From assembly GCA_963805445.1 (NCBI GenBank), contig CAWDUI010000026.1:1-64000 (forward strand): a stretch of 64,000 nt of DNA, read 5' to 3'. This DNA is from JAENVT01 sp963805445 (GTDB lineage Bacteria > Actinomycetota > Acidimicrobiia > Acidimicrobiales > Ilumatobacteraceae). This document shows, in pieces, positions 19,389-29,458 of this stretch. The notes under the pieces are model-generated. The model did not search any database. It saw nothing but the letters and a program-made list of their open reading frames with translations, and was not told where the DNA came from. Made by a program: the position numbers and the translations under genes. Each line of letters begins with the position of its first letter. Position 1 is the first letter of the stretch.

Positions 19389-21226
19389 GTGAGCGATCCC
19401 CAACAGCCCGACTCGCGAGTGCTCGATGTCGCCGCGGCGACCGACATGGTCACAGCAATCGCGTCTGAACTCGGTCGTGAGGATTTGGCCCGGCGCCTGT
19501 CGATCGCCGCAGCTCGCGTCCGACGACCGGCGACGATTGTCTGCGTCGTCGGCGAATTCAAGCAAGGAAAGAGCTCGCTCATCAACGCGTTGCTCGGACA
19601 GCCGATCTGTCCGGTCGACGACGACATCGCCACCTCCGCGATCACGCTGATTCGATACGGCAGCGAACCGCAGGTCGAGGTCCGGCGCCGCGCCGACGAT
19701 GGAGTCGTTGTCGACAACATCGAGCTCTCCCTCCTGGCCGAGTGGGTGTCGGAGCGGGGCAATCCTGACAACGTCCGGGGTGTCGAGCGGGTCGACATCG
19801 CGCTTCCTCACCCGTTCCTTGCCGACGGGCTGGCGATCGTCGACACACCTGGAATGGGCGGTCTCGGTGCTGGACATGCCGCCTCAACTCTGGCGTTCCT
19901 GCCATTCGCCGACGGTCTGATATTCGTGAGCGACGCATCGGCGGAGGTCTCCCAACCGGAGGCCGAGTTTCTGGGACGCGCCGGCGAGTTGTGTCCCAAC
20001 GTCATGTTCGCCCTCACCAAGACCGATCTGTATCCGGCGTGGCGACACATTGCCGAGCTGAATGGAGCGCATGGCCTCGCGGTGACGAGCGAACGCCAGA
20101 TTCTTCCGGTCTCCTCGATGCTGCTCGGCACCGAAGCCGAGCCCGGCGATGAGGAGTTCGTCGCGATGAGCGGCATTCCTGCGCTGGCCGAGGGGCTGCT
20201 GCGATGGATCGTCTCCCCCGCCAAGATCATCGCGGCGGAGCGAGCAGTCGGTGAGGCCGTTGCCGTTCTCGACCAACTCGACCAGCAAGTGCGGACCGAG
20301 CTCGGAGTGCTCACGGACCCCGGCAGCCTCGACGATGTCGTGTCCCGGCTCGCCGACGCCACCAGCCACCTCGACATGCTCCGCGGGCCTGGCTCACGCT
20401 GGAGCATCGTCGTCTCGGATCAGATGGCGGACCTCTCCAACGGGACCAGTCACCAATTCCGTCGGGCGATGCGCAACGTGTCGAGCAACATGGAGGAGTC
20501 GATCGAGCTGCTGAAGTCGTCGGAAGACTGGGATGCGCTCGCACGCCGCCTCCAAGCCGATGTCGCCGATGCGGTTGCCGACGTCTTCGTCGGTGTCGAG
20601 CGAGGAGCGCAAGCAACCCGCGACGCGGTGATCGATCTCATCGGCGAAGAATCGTCCGACGTGTGGGGATCGTCTTCGGAACGCAAGCGCATCGAGCTCG
20701 CTGCGATGTGGAAGGACAAGGGCATCGACCCGATATCGAATCGCAGCGGCCAACGCCTCGGGTCCGCCTTGGTCGGGTTGCGCGGAGCACAGAGCGGCAT
20801 CGTGATGTTCGGGATGATGAGCCGGTTCCTGCCGGTCGGTACGGCGGCGTTGATGATGTCGAACCCGGTCACCATCAGCATTGGCGCGGCGTTTGCGGGT
20901 ATGCAACTGGCAGATGCGCACAAGCGGAAGATCGCGCTGCGGCGCCAGCAGGCGCGTAGCAATGTGCGCCAGTACCTCGACGAAGTGCAGTTCGCCATCG
21001 GCAACGAGCTCAGCGAGGTGATGCGCGAAGTTCAGCGCAGCATCCGCGACGAGTTCACCCAACGCATTTCCGAACTCATGCGTACCTACACCGAGACCGC
21101 CCAACAGGCCCAACGAGCCGCCAAAGAGGGTGGCGAAGCCGCTCGCACTCGTGTGGCGACGCTCGAGCCCCTTCTCGCCGCGTCGTCGGCGTCCGATCGA
21201 CCTTCGCCGAACTGTCGGCGATATGA
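19389..21226 (+). CDS. Dynamin-like GTPase (IniA-like)
   Basis: About 612 residues. The GTPase domain has a P-loop GEFKQGKSS (55-63), a switch-like threonine in IATSAIT (80-86), G3 DTPGMGG (152-158) and G4 TKTD (210-213). A long helical middle follows. A hydrophobic patch (about 460-508, GIVMFGMMSRFLPVGTAALM) is the likely membrane-inserting paddle, and a basic helical stalk ends the protein. GTPases of this family bind and remodel membranes; IniA of Mycobacterium tuberculosis is a structurally characterised example linked to cell-wall drug stress. Near 21178 the frame shifts, and the corrected ending FAELSAI stops at 21224-21226, overlapping the next ATG (ATGA). The gene follows the IniB-like gene by 18 bases, so one operon is likely. 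Confidence 0.85.
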
Positions 21227-22719
21227 CTGTCGATTCACGTCTCAACGCACCGGCGCGGGTGCAGCAGTTGTGCGATCTGACCGCCGGGTTGATCGCCGGA
21301 ACAGGCCTCGAACCGCAGCTCGACGCCGTCAGGCAGCGACTGGATGGTGCGCTGCGCATCGCAATCGCCGGCCGCGTCAAGGCGGGAAAGTCGACGCTCT
21401 TGAACGCCTTGGTCGGCGAACGCCTCGCCCCGACCGACGCCGGCGAATGCACGAAGGTCGTGACGTGGTACCAGTACGGGCCCGGCTATGAAGTCGTGGC
21501 CGTGGGATACGACGGCCGGTCCACGCCAATCCCGTTCCGACGAGTCGACGGCGCGTTGAGCTTCGACATCGATGCTTCGCAGATTGGTTCCATCGAACGC
21601 ATCGTCGTGTCGTGGCCGACCTCTGCACTGGGGTCGATCACGCTGATCGACACGCCTGGGTTGGCGTCGCTCTCCGGCGAGAACTCGCTCAGGACCAGCG
21701 AATTCCTGGCCCCCGACGACAACCGTCCGAGCGAAGCCGATGCAGTCATCTACCTGATGCGGCATCTCCATCGCCGTGACGCCGAGTTCCTCGGTTCGTT
21801 CATGGATCGCAGCGTCGCCGGATCGTCCCCGGTGAATGCCGTCGCGGTGCTCTCGCGAGCCGATGAGATCGGCGCCGGGCGGATCGAGGCAATGTCATCT
21901 GCTCGTCGCATCGCCGATCGCTACGAACGCGACGACACGGTTCGCACGCTGTGCTCGGCTGTCGTGCCGATCGCCGGGTTGATTGCCGAAACCGGCTTGA
22001 CGCTGCGGGAGGACGAGGCGTGGGCGCTTCGAAGCATCGCGGCAACACCCGAACCAACGCTGGAGCGCATGCTTCGCGCGGTCGATGCGTTCTGCGAGCC
22101 CGCGGCAAGCGAGCTGACCGTCGAGCTGAGGCGGCAGCTCCTCGATCGACTCGGCCTGTTCGGGGTACGGTTCTGCGTCGCCGAGATTCACAGACAGGGA
22201 TCGGCCACCGCCTCCGATCTGACCCAAGCGCTCGTCGCCGAGTCGGGGCTCGAATCATTGCGCGTTCTGATCACCGAGATGTTCTTGCCGCGTGCGCAGG
22301 TCCTCAAAGCACACGCGGCACTCGGTGCGCTGCGAGCGATCGCCCACGACTTGGAGTCCCTGGACCCACCGAGCGCACGGGCCCTCGCGGCCGAAATCGA
22401 ACGATGCGAGGCCTCGTCGCCCGACTTCGCCGAGCTACGTCTCGGTCACCTGGTGCTGTCGGGCACGGTGGCCTTCAGCGACGAACAACACCGGGAGTTC
22501 CGTCTCATCACCGCACCAGGGAAGGGGCTCGACGAACGCCTGGGCGTGGATGTCGACTCCGATCCAGCAGTACTGCGGGGCCGAGCGCTGTCAGGAGTCG
22601 AGCGGTGGCGCACCCTCGGCGCCGCACCGCTGGCCGACGTCGCGATGCGCGAGGCGTGCGAGACGATGGCCCACACCTACGAGAGCCTGTACGTCGAACT
22701 GCACGAGCCGCGTCGTTAG
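21223..22719 (+). CDS. Dynamin-like GTPase (IniC-like)
   Basis: A 498-residue partner GTPase. It has P-loop GRVKAGKST (50-58), G3 DTPGLASL (143-150) and G4-like LSRADE (about 207-212). The rest is mostly helical. It lacks the long hydrophobic paddle seen in the upstream GTPase. The ATG at 21223 overlaps the stop of that gene by four bases, so the two are made together, as expected for bacterial dynamin-like pairs that act as heteromers. The length and order (IniB-like, long GTPase, shorter GTPase) match iniB-iniA-iniC. Its 3' end overlaps the convergent methyltransferase gene by four bases. Confidence 0.85.
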   Translation: MTVDSRLNAPARVQQLCDLTAGLIAGTGLEPQLDAVRQRLDGALRIAIAGRVKAGKSTLLNALVGERLAPTDAGECTKVVTWYQYGPGYEVVAVGYDGRSTPIPFRRVDGALSFDIDASQIGSIERIVVSWPTSALGSITLIDTPGLASLSGENSLRTSEFLAPDDNRPSEADAVIYLMRHLHRRDAEFLGSFMDRSVAGSSPVNAVAVLSRADEIGAGRIEAMSSARRIADRYERDDTVRTLCSAVVPIAGLIAETGLTLREDEAWALRSIAATPEPTLERMLRAVDAFCEPAASELTVELRRQLLDRLGLFGVRFCVAEIHRQGSATASDLTQALVAESGLESLRVLITEMFLPRAQVLKAHAALGALRAIAHDLESLDPPSARALAAEIERCEASSPDFAELRLGHLVLSGTVAFSDEQHREFRLITAPGKGLDERLGVDVDSDPAVLRGRALSGVERWRTLGAAPLADVAMREACETMAHTYESLYVELHEPRR

Positions 22720-23702
22720 ACCGCGCAGAGATAGATGACGCGGTTGATCTGATCGACCTGCCATGGCTCGCTGTGGTCGTCGGGGACGATCTTGCGGATC
22801 GACCGGAAGCCGGCCACCTCGATCATCCGCACCAAGTCAGGCTCGAACGGCCAGAACGAGCCTTCATTGCTCCACGCCGCCCACAGGTCGTTGTCCTGCT
22901 CTACCGTCGGGTCGACGCCGCGCTCGAAGAAGCTCCTCCCGCGATACGTGCCGTGCTCGCCGGCGTACTCCACGACCTCCTCGGTGCAACCATGGCTGCT
23001 GGCGTCGGGATGGGCGACGTGGGTGCACAAGACCATGAAGCCGCTGCAGCGTTCGCGAATCAACCGGAGGACGACGTCGGGGCGAGGCAGGTGGTACAGG
23101 ATCCCAGTCGCCAGGACGACATCGAACGATGGCTGTGCTCGCGACAACTCGTGCAGAACGTCGCCACAGACGAAGCGAAGGTTCGTCAACCCGGCGAGAT
23201 CACGGACCAGATCGCAACGCCTCACGCTGACCCGGCGCGCCTCGACGCCGACGACTTCTGCCGCGCCCCTTCGTGCGAACTCGACCGAGAACCCACCCTC
23301 CAGGCAACCGATGTCGAGCACCCGTTTGCCGGTGAGACCACCGGCCGAGTCGAGCACCACATTCGTCCGCAGATCGTTGTCCGGCTCGACGCCGGTCTCG
23401 GCCGTGAACAGACCGGGAAGGATCTGGATTCGGTGCGTGGTGAAGGGAAACAGCGACCACCATGGGCTGCCCGTCGTGACAAGCCGGCCACCTGGCCCGG
23501 CCAGGCTGGCAACCTCCATCTTGAGCGCGTCGAGCCACACCGTCAGGGTCTGCAACGTCTCCACTTGACCTCGAAGCTGTGTGACCTGCCCGTCGAGATC
23601 TGCAGTGCGTCGCTCGAGCTCCCCCGTCAGCCCCCCGGTGCCATGCATGACGACGTCGACCGCCGCACGCAGACGCCTCCCCGAGCCTCGCAACGTCGCC
23701 AT
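22716..23702 (-). CDS. Class I SAM-dependent methyltransferase
   Basis: A 328-residue protein. An N-terminal helical part (about 1-75), including a coiled-coil-like stretch (GQVTQLRGQVETLQTLTVWL), precedes a Rossmann methyltransferase domain with motif I VLDIGCLEGGFSVEFARRG (about 132-150), an acidic post-motif and a FDVVLATGILYHLPRPD loop. Such proteins are often annotated as glycan or tRNA-modifying methyltransferases, but no substrate can be read from the sequence. It starts only six bases after the hydrogenase protease stop, so it is probably the last gene of the hox operon. Confidence 0.75.
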   Translation of the reverse strand: MATLRGSGRRLRAAVDVVMHGTGGLTGELERRTADLDGQVTQLRGQVETLQTLTVWLDALKMEVASLAGPGGRLVTTGSPWWSLFPFTTHRIQILPGLFTAETGVEPDNDLRTNVVLDSAGGLTGKRVLDIGCLEGGFSVEFARRGAAEVVGVEARRVSVRRCDLVRDLAGLTNLRFVCGDVLHELSRAQPSFDVVLATGILYHLPRPDVVLRLIRERCSGFMVLCTHVAHPDASSHGCTEEVVEYAGEHGTYRGRSFFERGVDPTVEQDNDLWAAWSNEGSFWPFEPDLVRMIEVAGFRSIRKIVPDDHSEPWQVDQINRVIYLCAV

Positions 23703-23708
23703 GCCACA

Positions 23709-24173
23709 TCATCCCACCCCGGGTGCGTGGTCGGCGACGAGCACGGCCACGGCGTCGACCACCTTCGGCAACGCGGCCTCGACCACCGGCGTCAAATGCT
23801 CACCGATCTCCAACGACCGCACCCCACAGCGCACCAGGAACACCTCGGCGGCACGGCCATACAGTTCGTCAGAGAGTGCGACGAGGGTTGCCGGGGTGAG
23901 GTGATGCGATCCGCGTAGCCCGTCGTCGACATCCGGTGCGACGCGGTCGACACCGATCTCACCCGGACCAAGCCGGCTGGTCGCGTCGATGAGAACAACC
24001 AAGTTTGCGGCGCTGATGTCGAGGGCCAGCTCAGGCGTCAGTTGATGACGCTGGAGCACCTCCACCCCCTCCATGCGCGGGTCGCCGGCAAGACGTTCGG
24101 CAGCGTGCCAACCAACGCCGTCGTCACAACGCAAGGCGTTGCCGTACCCGACCACGACGACGTTGCCGGTCAC
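23709..24173 (-). CDS. hoxW: [NiFe] hydrogenase maturation protease
   Basis: A 154-residue endopeptidase of the HyaD/HybD/HoxW family. It removes the C-terminal peptide of the hydrogenase large subunit after nickel insertion. The N-terminal VVVGYGNALRCDDGVGW holds the conserved acidic nickel-sensing residue, and LIDA plus GSHHLTPATL supply the other typical positions. GTG 24173 overlaps the HoxH stop (24170-24172), so protease and substrate are translationally coupled. Confidence 0.85.
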   Translation of the reverse strand: MTGNVVVVGYGNALRCDDGVGWHAAERLAGDPRMEGVEVLQRHQLTPELALDISAANLVVLIDATSRLGPGEIGVDRVAPDVDDGLRGSHHLTPATLVALSDELYGRAAEVFLVRCGVRSLEIGEHLTPVVEAALPKVVDAVAVLVADHAPGVG

Positions 24174-25592
24174 CGCACGAGCTCGTCCAGCACCGCCCCG
24201 GACGGGGCGAGCAACTGCACGTGGAGTGCCATCTCGCCAAGTGCGTGCGTCGAGCACGACAGACACGGGTCGTAGCAGCGAATGACCGCCTCGACGCGAT
24301 TCAGCATCGGCTCGGTCAGCTGTGCGCTCTTGACGTATCGCTTGGCGACCTGCAACACACTGCGGTTCATCGCCAGATTGTTGTGACCCGTGGCGATCAC
24401 CAGATTGGCCCACTCGACGATCCCGTCGGAGTCGACACGGTAGTGGTGCAGCAGCGTGCCGCGAGGCGCCTCCGAGACCCCAATCCCTTCGTTGCTGTTG
24501 ATCCCGGCGAACGATCGAACGCGTGGCATCAAGATGTCGGGTCCCCGCAGCAGTTCGTCGATCCGCTCCGCCCCATACAGGGCATCGATCAGCCGCGCGT
24601 AGTGGTAGTGGAAGGAGCTACTCGGCACGCGGCCCAGCCGCCGGCGGAACTCGTCGAGCTCCGCATCGGCGCGGGGTGTTCCCATCTGGTCGGCCACGAT
24701 CACGCGTGCCAACGGCCCCACTCGGTACACCCCGTCCGGGATAACCGAGAGCCTTCCAGTAGGTCGACTTCAGATAGGTCCACGGCTCGACCGCCTCGCC
24801 GAGGTAGTCGGTGTACGTGGTGGGATCGATGCGATCGGCCAACATGCTGCCGTCGGCATCCATGACTCGTAGCGAGCCGCCGTAGTGATCGACGTTGCCG
24901 TCGTCGTCGACGAGCCCCATGAACGCGGACCGGAAGTCGCCGAACGATGCTGCCTCGTCGGCCCACTGCAAGATCGACGACTTGTACCACGCCAGCGCCC
25001 GTTCGATCGCGGCGATCGCCTCGGGAATCGTCGCCAGGATTCGATCGCGCGTCTCTTCGAGCAGCGGCGCGTCGACACCACCCGGCACGATCCACGACGG
25101 ATGAATCCGTTTGCCGCCGAGCCACTCGATGATCTGTTGCCCGAACCGGCGGATCCCCACCCCGTCGCGGGCCAACTGCGGGTTGGCCTGTGCCACCCCG
25201 ATGATGTTGCGGCGCGCGGGATCGGCGTCGAAGCCGAACAGGAGATCTGGTGACGACAGGTGAAAGAAGCTCAAGGCATTCGATTGGACGATCTGAGCCA
25301 GGTTCATCACCCGCCGCAGGTCGGCCCCGGTCGGCGGTGGTTCGACAGCGAGGATCTGATCACACGCCTTCGACGAGGCGATCAGGTGGCTGACCGGGCA
25401 GATCCCGCAGATGCGCGCCATGATCGACGGCATCTCGTGAACCGGACGGCCTTGCACGATTCGCTCGAAACCACGGAACTGGGTGACATGGAACTGCGCG
25501 TCGGCCACCTCACCGTGGTCGTCGACATGGATGGTGATCTTCGAATGCCCTTCGATGCGGGTGACGGGATCGATGACGATCGTCTTGGTCAT
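24170..25592 (-). CDS. hoxH: NAD-reducing [NiFe] hydrogenase large subunit (one frame change)
   Basis: About 474 residues of the catalytic subunit that binds the NiFe(CN)2CO centre. The N-terminal ligand motif RICGICPVSH and the C-terminal DPCLSCSTH are both complete, giving all four active-site cysteines. About 30 residues follow the second motif, the part removed by the maturation protease. Near 24732 the frame shifts within YPG-DGVYRVGPLAR, a conserved stretch, so a sequence error is likely. The order E-F-U-Y-H and the NuoEFG-like partners place it in group 3d (bidirectional Hox) hydrogenases. Confidence 0.9.
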
Positions 25593-25601
25593 GCGGGGTC
25601 C

Positions 25602-26132
25602 TCAGCGGCCGAATCGTGCGGCGTGCGTGTCGGGGGTACGCCCCTCGAGCAGATCGACGAGCGACTGATGGATGAGGTCGGCGGACGGTGGACAGCCAGG
25701 GAGGTAGACATCGACCTTGACGACTCGATTCACTGGCCTGGCGGTGGGCAAAAGGCGAGGCACGATCTGGTTCGGGATGCCCGGCTGCACGGTGACGTTC
25801 TCGATGTACGCGCGGTCGTAGAGCGCCTGAGGCCCGATCGGGTTTCGCATCGACGGCACGTTGGCGTTGACAGCGCAATCGCCGAACGAGATCAGGGTCC
25901 GCGTCCGTTCTCGCACGAGGAGGATCTTGTGCAGGTCGTCCTCACTCGACACCGCCCCCTCGACGAGGCAGAAGTCGACGTCGAGCGGGTACTCCTTGGC
26001 GTCGATCAGCGGGCTGTACACGATGTCGGCGCGCTCGGTGATGTCGAAGAGGCGCTCGTCCATGTCGAGGAACGACATGTGGCAGCCGGAACAACCGTCG
26101 AGCCAGACCGTGGCGAGGGTCGGCTTCGTCAC
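25602..26132 (-). CDS. hoxY: Hydrogenase small subunit
   Basis: A 176-residue small subunit carrying the proximal [4Fe-4S] cluster next to the NiFe site. The expected cysteines are in VWLDGCSGCHMSF (near the start), SFGDCAVN and VYLPGCPPSADL. The short length and absence of medial and distal cluster motifs are typical of group 3 enzymes. GTG 26132 overlaps the HoxU stop by four bases. HoxH begins ten bases after its stop. Confidence 0.9.
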   Translation of the reverse strand: MTKPTLATVWLDGCSGCHMSFLDMDERLFDITERADIVYSPLIDAKEYPLDVDFCLVEGAVSSEDDLHKILLVRERTRTLISFGDCAVNANVPSMRNPIGPQALYDRAYIENVTVQPGIPNQIVPRLLPTARPVNRVVKVDVYLPGCPPSADLIHQSLVDLLEGRTPDTHAARFGR

Positions 26133-26848
26133 GGCTGCCCTGCATCCTCGCCGAAACGCTTGACGAACGGCAGGAAGGGGCGCAACGTCTTGCTGCCCTC
26201 GGCGATCGCCCGGCCGTTCTCGAACAGCGCGCCCGTCGGGCACACCTGAACGCATTTGCCGCAACTCGTGCACGTCGTCGACTCGCCCCAGGGAGTTCCC
26301 ATGTCGGTCACCACTCGCTCCTCGATGCCCGACCCCATCACGCCCCAGGTGAACGCACCCTCGATCTCGGCGCAGACCCGAACACATCGCACGCACATGA
26401 TGCAGCGGTTGTGGTCGATCGAGAACAGCGGATGGCTGGCGTCGATGCCGACGGACGGATTGATCGCCGGCAACTCGAAGTGGTCGACATGCAACTCCTC
26501 GGCAAGGTCTTGCAACTCACAGTGATTGTTGGCGACGCAGACCGAGCAGATGTGGTTGCGCTCCAGGAACAGCATCTCGGTGATCGTCCGCCGGTACTCG
26601 GTGAGCTGGTCCGAGTTGGTCGTGACCTCCATCCCCTCGGTCACCAGCGTTGTGCACGCCGGGGTGAGCTTGTTCGAGCCGGCGATTTCGACGATGCACA
26701 ACCGGCACGAGCCTGTGTCCGACAGCCCGTCGAGATGGCACATCGTCGGAATATCGATGTTGTTCTCCGACGCCACGTCGAGAATCGACTGGCCGTCGGA
26801 CGCGGCAACTTCCGCTCCGTCGATGCGCAGGGTGTGGACCGTGGTCAT
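26129..26848 (-). CDS. hoxU: Diaphorase iron-sulfur subunit HoxU
   Basis: A 239-residue subunit related to the N-terminus of NuoG. In order, it has a [2Fe-2S] ferredoxin domain (TMCHLDGLSDTGSCRLCIVE), a His-ligated [4Fe-4S] (HICSVCVANNHCELQ) and two [4Fe-4S] motifs (HNRCIMCVRCVRVC and CTSCGKCVQVCPTGAL). It wires electrons between HoxY and the flavin subunit HoxF. ATG 26848 overlaps the HoxF stop (ATGA). Confidence 0.9.
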   Translation of the reverse strand: MTTVHTLRIDGAEVAASDGQSILDVASENNIDIPTMCHLDGLSDTGSCRLCIVEIAGSNKLTPACTTLVTEGMEVTTNSDQLTEYRRTITEMLFLERNHICSVCVANNHCELQDLAEELHVDHFELPAINPSVGIDASHPLFSIDHNRCIMCVRCVRVCAEIEGAFTWGVMGSGIEERVVTDMGTPWGESTTCTSCGKCVQVCPTGALFENGRAIAEGSKTLRPFLPFVKRFGEDAGQP

Positions 26849-28509
26849 GCCGGCACCGGTGCCGGTTCGATCGTGCACACCCCGGCGGGACACACCCGAT
26901 CCACGATGTGCGCCACGTACTCGTCACGGAAGTAGCGCAGGGTGCTGAAGATGGGGTTCGGCGCACCCTGGCCGAGACCGCACAGACTCGTTCGCTGGAC
27001 CATGTGGCCGAGACGCTCCATCTGATCGAGGTCGTCCATCGTTGCTGCCCCGTGGGTGATCTTGTCGAGGATCATGAACAGTTGCGTGGTCCCGACACGA
27101 CAGGGAACGCACTTGCCGCACGACTCCTCACGACAGAAGTCCATGAAGTACCGCGCCACGTCGACCATGCACGAGGTGTCGTCCATCACGATCATGCCGC
27201 CCGATCCCATGAACGAGCCGACATCGACCAGGGATTCGTAGTCGACGCCCATGTCGAGGAACTCGGCGGGGATGCAGCCGCCGGAAGGACCGCCCGTCTG
27301 CACCGCCTTGAAGGCTCGACCGTCGACGATTCCACCACCGATGTCGAACACGATCTCGCGCAGGGTCGTGCCCATCGGCACCTCGATCAGGCCGGTGTTG
27401 ACCACTCGACCGGCGAGCGCGAAGACCTTGGTGCCCTTGCTCGTCGCCGTACCGATGTCGGCGAACCACGCACCGCCGTTGCGGATGATCGGAGCGACGT
27501 TGGCGAACGTCTCGACGTTGTTGATCAACGTCGGCTGTGCCCACAGACCCGAGACGGCAGGATATGGCGGTCGGGTTCGAGGCGTGCCTCGACCACCCTC
27601 GAGCGAGGCGATCAACGCGGTCTCCTCACCGCACACGAAGGCGCCGGCGCCCTGACGAACGTCGACCTCGAAGCCGAAGTCCGTGTCGTGAATCGCTGCA
27701 CCCAAGTAACCGGCGCTGCTCGCCGCGCGTATTGCCTTTCGCAGCCTGCTGACGGCGAGCGGATACTCCGCCCGGCAGTAGACGTAGCCGGCGCTGGCCC
27801 CGACCGCATATGCCGCAATCGCCATTCCCTCGAGTACGCGGTACGGGTCGCTCTCGAGCACGCTGCGGTCCATGAACGCCCCCGGGTCGCCCTCGTCGGC
27901 ATTGCAGATCACGTACTTGGTCGAACCGGTGGCCTTGGCGACGGTGTGCCATTTGAGGCCGGTCGGGTAGCCGGCGCCGCCCCGCCCGCGCAGCCCGCTC
28001 TTGGTGATCTCGTCGCGCACCTCACGTGGGCGTCATCGACGTCAGCACGGTGTGCAGCGCATCGAACCCACCACGCTCGACGTAGTCGTCGAGACTCTCG
28101 GGATCGACGCGGCCGGAGTTCTCCGTGACGATGCGAAGCTGCCGGCTGAAGAACGGCGCCTCCTCCACATGCTCGGAGCCCAGTGTGACGGCAGCGAGCG
28201 CCTCGACGATCCCGGCGACGTCGTCGGGCCGCACATGGGAAAGAGGCGGCCGGTCTCGGGGATCCGCACCAGCGGCCCGGCCGCGCACATCCCCAGACAG
28301 CCGACTCGCTTCACCGCGACATCGGTGAACCCGGCGCCGACGACCTGCTCGCCCAGACTGATCAAGACCTCGTGTGACTGGGTCGACAGGCAGCTGACCG
28401 CCTCGCACACGTTCGCCGACGCGCGAGCCGGGCCTTGCGCGCTCTCGACGTTGACGACACGTCGACGGCGCAGCCGTTCCAGCGCTGCTTCGGACGAGGA
28501 GTCGCTCAT
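26845..28509 (-). CDS. hoxF: Diaphorase flavoprotein subunit HoxF (two frame changes)
   Basis: About 555 residues. The N-terminal thioredoxin-like [2Fe-2S] domain has the cysteines CEAVSC and RVGCLGMC. The NuoF core carries the FMN/NADH site (GLRGRGGAGYPTGLKWH, NADEGDPGAFMDR, GAGAYVCGEETAL-like GAGAFVCGEETAL) and a C-terminal [4Fe-4S] motif ESCGKCVPCRVG. It oxidises or reduces NAD(H) with FMN. The frame shifts near 28235 and at 28022, between conserved blocks, so errors are more likely than decay. ATG 28509 overlaps the HoxE stop. Confidence 0.88.
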
Positions 28510-29006
28510 AGTTGCTCCAGCCTGGCCACGAACTCGAGTGCGTTGACGCGCCCTTCCACGACGCCGTCGACCACGGCGACCGGGGCGAGGCTGCAAGCGC
28601 CCAAGCAGCGTGCGGTCAGCAACGACACCTTGCCATCAGCGGTGGTCTCCCGCGCCTTCACACCGAGGCCGGACTGGATCGACGTCAAGATCTCGCCCGC
28701 GCCGTTGATGTAGCAGGCAGTGCCGGTGCACACCACGCACGTGTGCTGCCCGTGAGGCTTGAGCGTGAAGTAGTGATAGAAGGTGGCGACCCCGAAGACC
28801 TTCGAGGGCGGTACGAGCAGGCTCTCGCCGATGAAGCGGAGGGCGTCGTCGTCGAGAAATCCGAATGCCTCCTGGGCAGAGTGCAACGCCTCGATCAAGG
28901 CGTCGGGACGATTGCCGAGGCGACGCATTCGCGTCTCGACGACGCGCCACCGCTTGTCGTTGCTCGGCGCCTCCGGCTTGGCAGAGCGGACTCGCACCAC
29001 CATCAC
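28506..29006 (-). CDS. hoxE: Hydrogenase diaphorase subunit HoxE
   Basis: A 166-residue NuoE-like protein with one [2Fe-2S] cluster. Its four cysteines lie in VVCTGTACYINGA and TARCLGACSLAP. First gene of a leftward run (hoxE-F-U-Y-H-W and a methyltransferase) in which most neighbours overlap by four bases (ATGA or GTGA). The presence of HoxE as well as FUYH matches the pentameric bidirectional enzyme. No hyp maturation genes are in the window. Confidence 0.9.
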   Translation of the reverse strand: MMVVRVRSAKPEAPSNDKRWRVVETRMRRLGNRPDALIEALHSAQEAFGFLDDDALRFIGESLLVPPSKVFGVATFYHYFTLKPHGQHTCVVCTGTACYINGAGEILTSIQSGLGVKARETTADGKVSLLTARCLGACSLAPVAVVDGVVEGRVNALEFVARLEQL

Positions 29007-29458
29007 TCCATTCGAAAGGCGCCGGCTCCACCAGCCGCGGTTCGATCGACAGAGCCCTTCGTCAAGATCACGAGATTACCACGCGTCGCTCAGAGCGTTC
29101 TCCGACGCCCGATGTGCGTACCTGCTCGCTCGCCTCCCCCGTGATTGAGATTGCCATTGCGTTCGTGGCAGTCTTGCTGATGGCCCGCGCCGGACGCCGC
29201 GGCAATGGCGATTACCCGGACATTTGACGAGTGTGCGCCGTTTGTGGTGGATCCCTATCGACAGTGCGGGCGTTGTTCACTCGCCACCCGCGGACGAAGT
29301 GTGTACTTTCGATTGACCCCCTGTGCACCGAAAGTACACACTTCGGCTAGGCATCCGCACAGTTTGAAGAATCGATCCACACTCGATCACGGGGGACTCA
29401 CTCGGCCACCATCTCGAAGACGGCAGCGCATGACCACCCCGGTGAAGTGCCCGGGCGC
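29007..29458. promoter_or_regulatory. Region upstream of the hox operon
   Basis: A 452-base gap between hoxE and the sortase, both read leftward. It should hold the hox promoter and the end of the sortase transcript. I see no supported gene. The main feature is the perfect inverted repeat at 29295-29345. The sequence is less GC-rich than its surroundings. Confidence 0.5.
29295..29345. repeat. Perfect 17-bp inverted repeat upstream of hox
   Basis: CGAAGTGTGTACTTTCG (29295-29311) and its exact complement CGAAAGTACACACTTCG (29329-29345) are separated by 17 bases. It could be an operator, a terminator of the sortase gene or a small palindromic repeat. No T-run follows on either strand. Confidence 0.8.

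Noticed and set aside
19389..22719. Dynamin-like pair as an anti-phage defence system
   Set aside because: Some bacterial dynamins protect against phage, but the gene order with an IniB-like protein and no nuclease or other defence gene nearby fits the ini-type envelope-stress model better.
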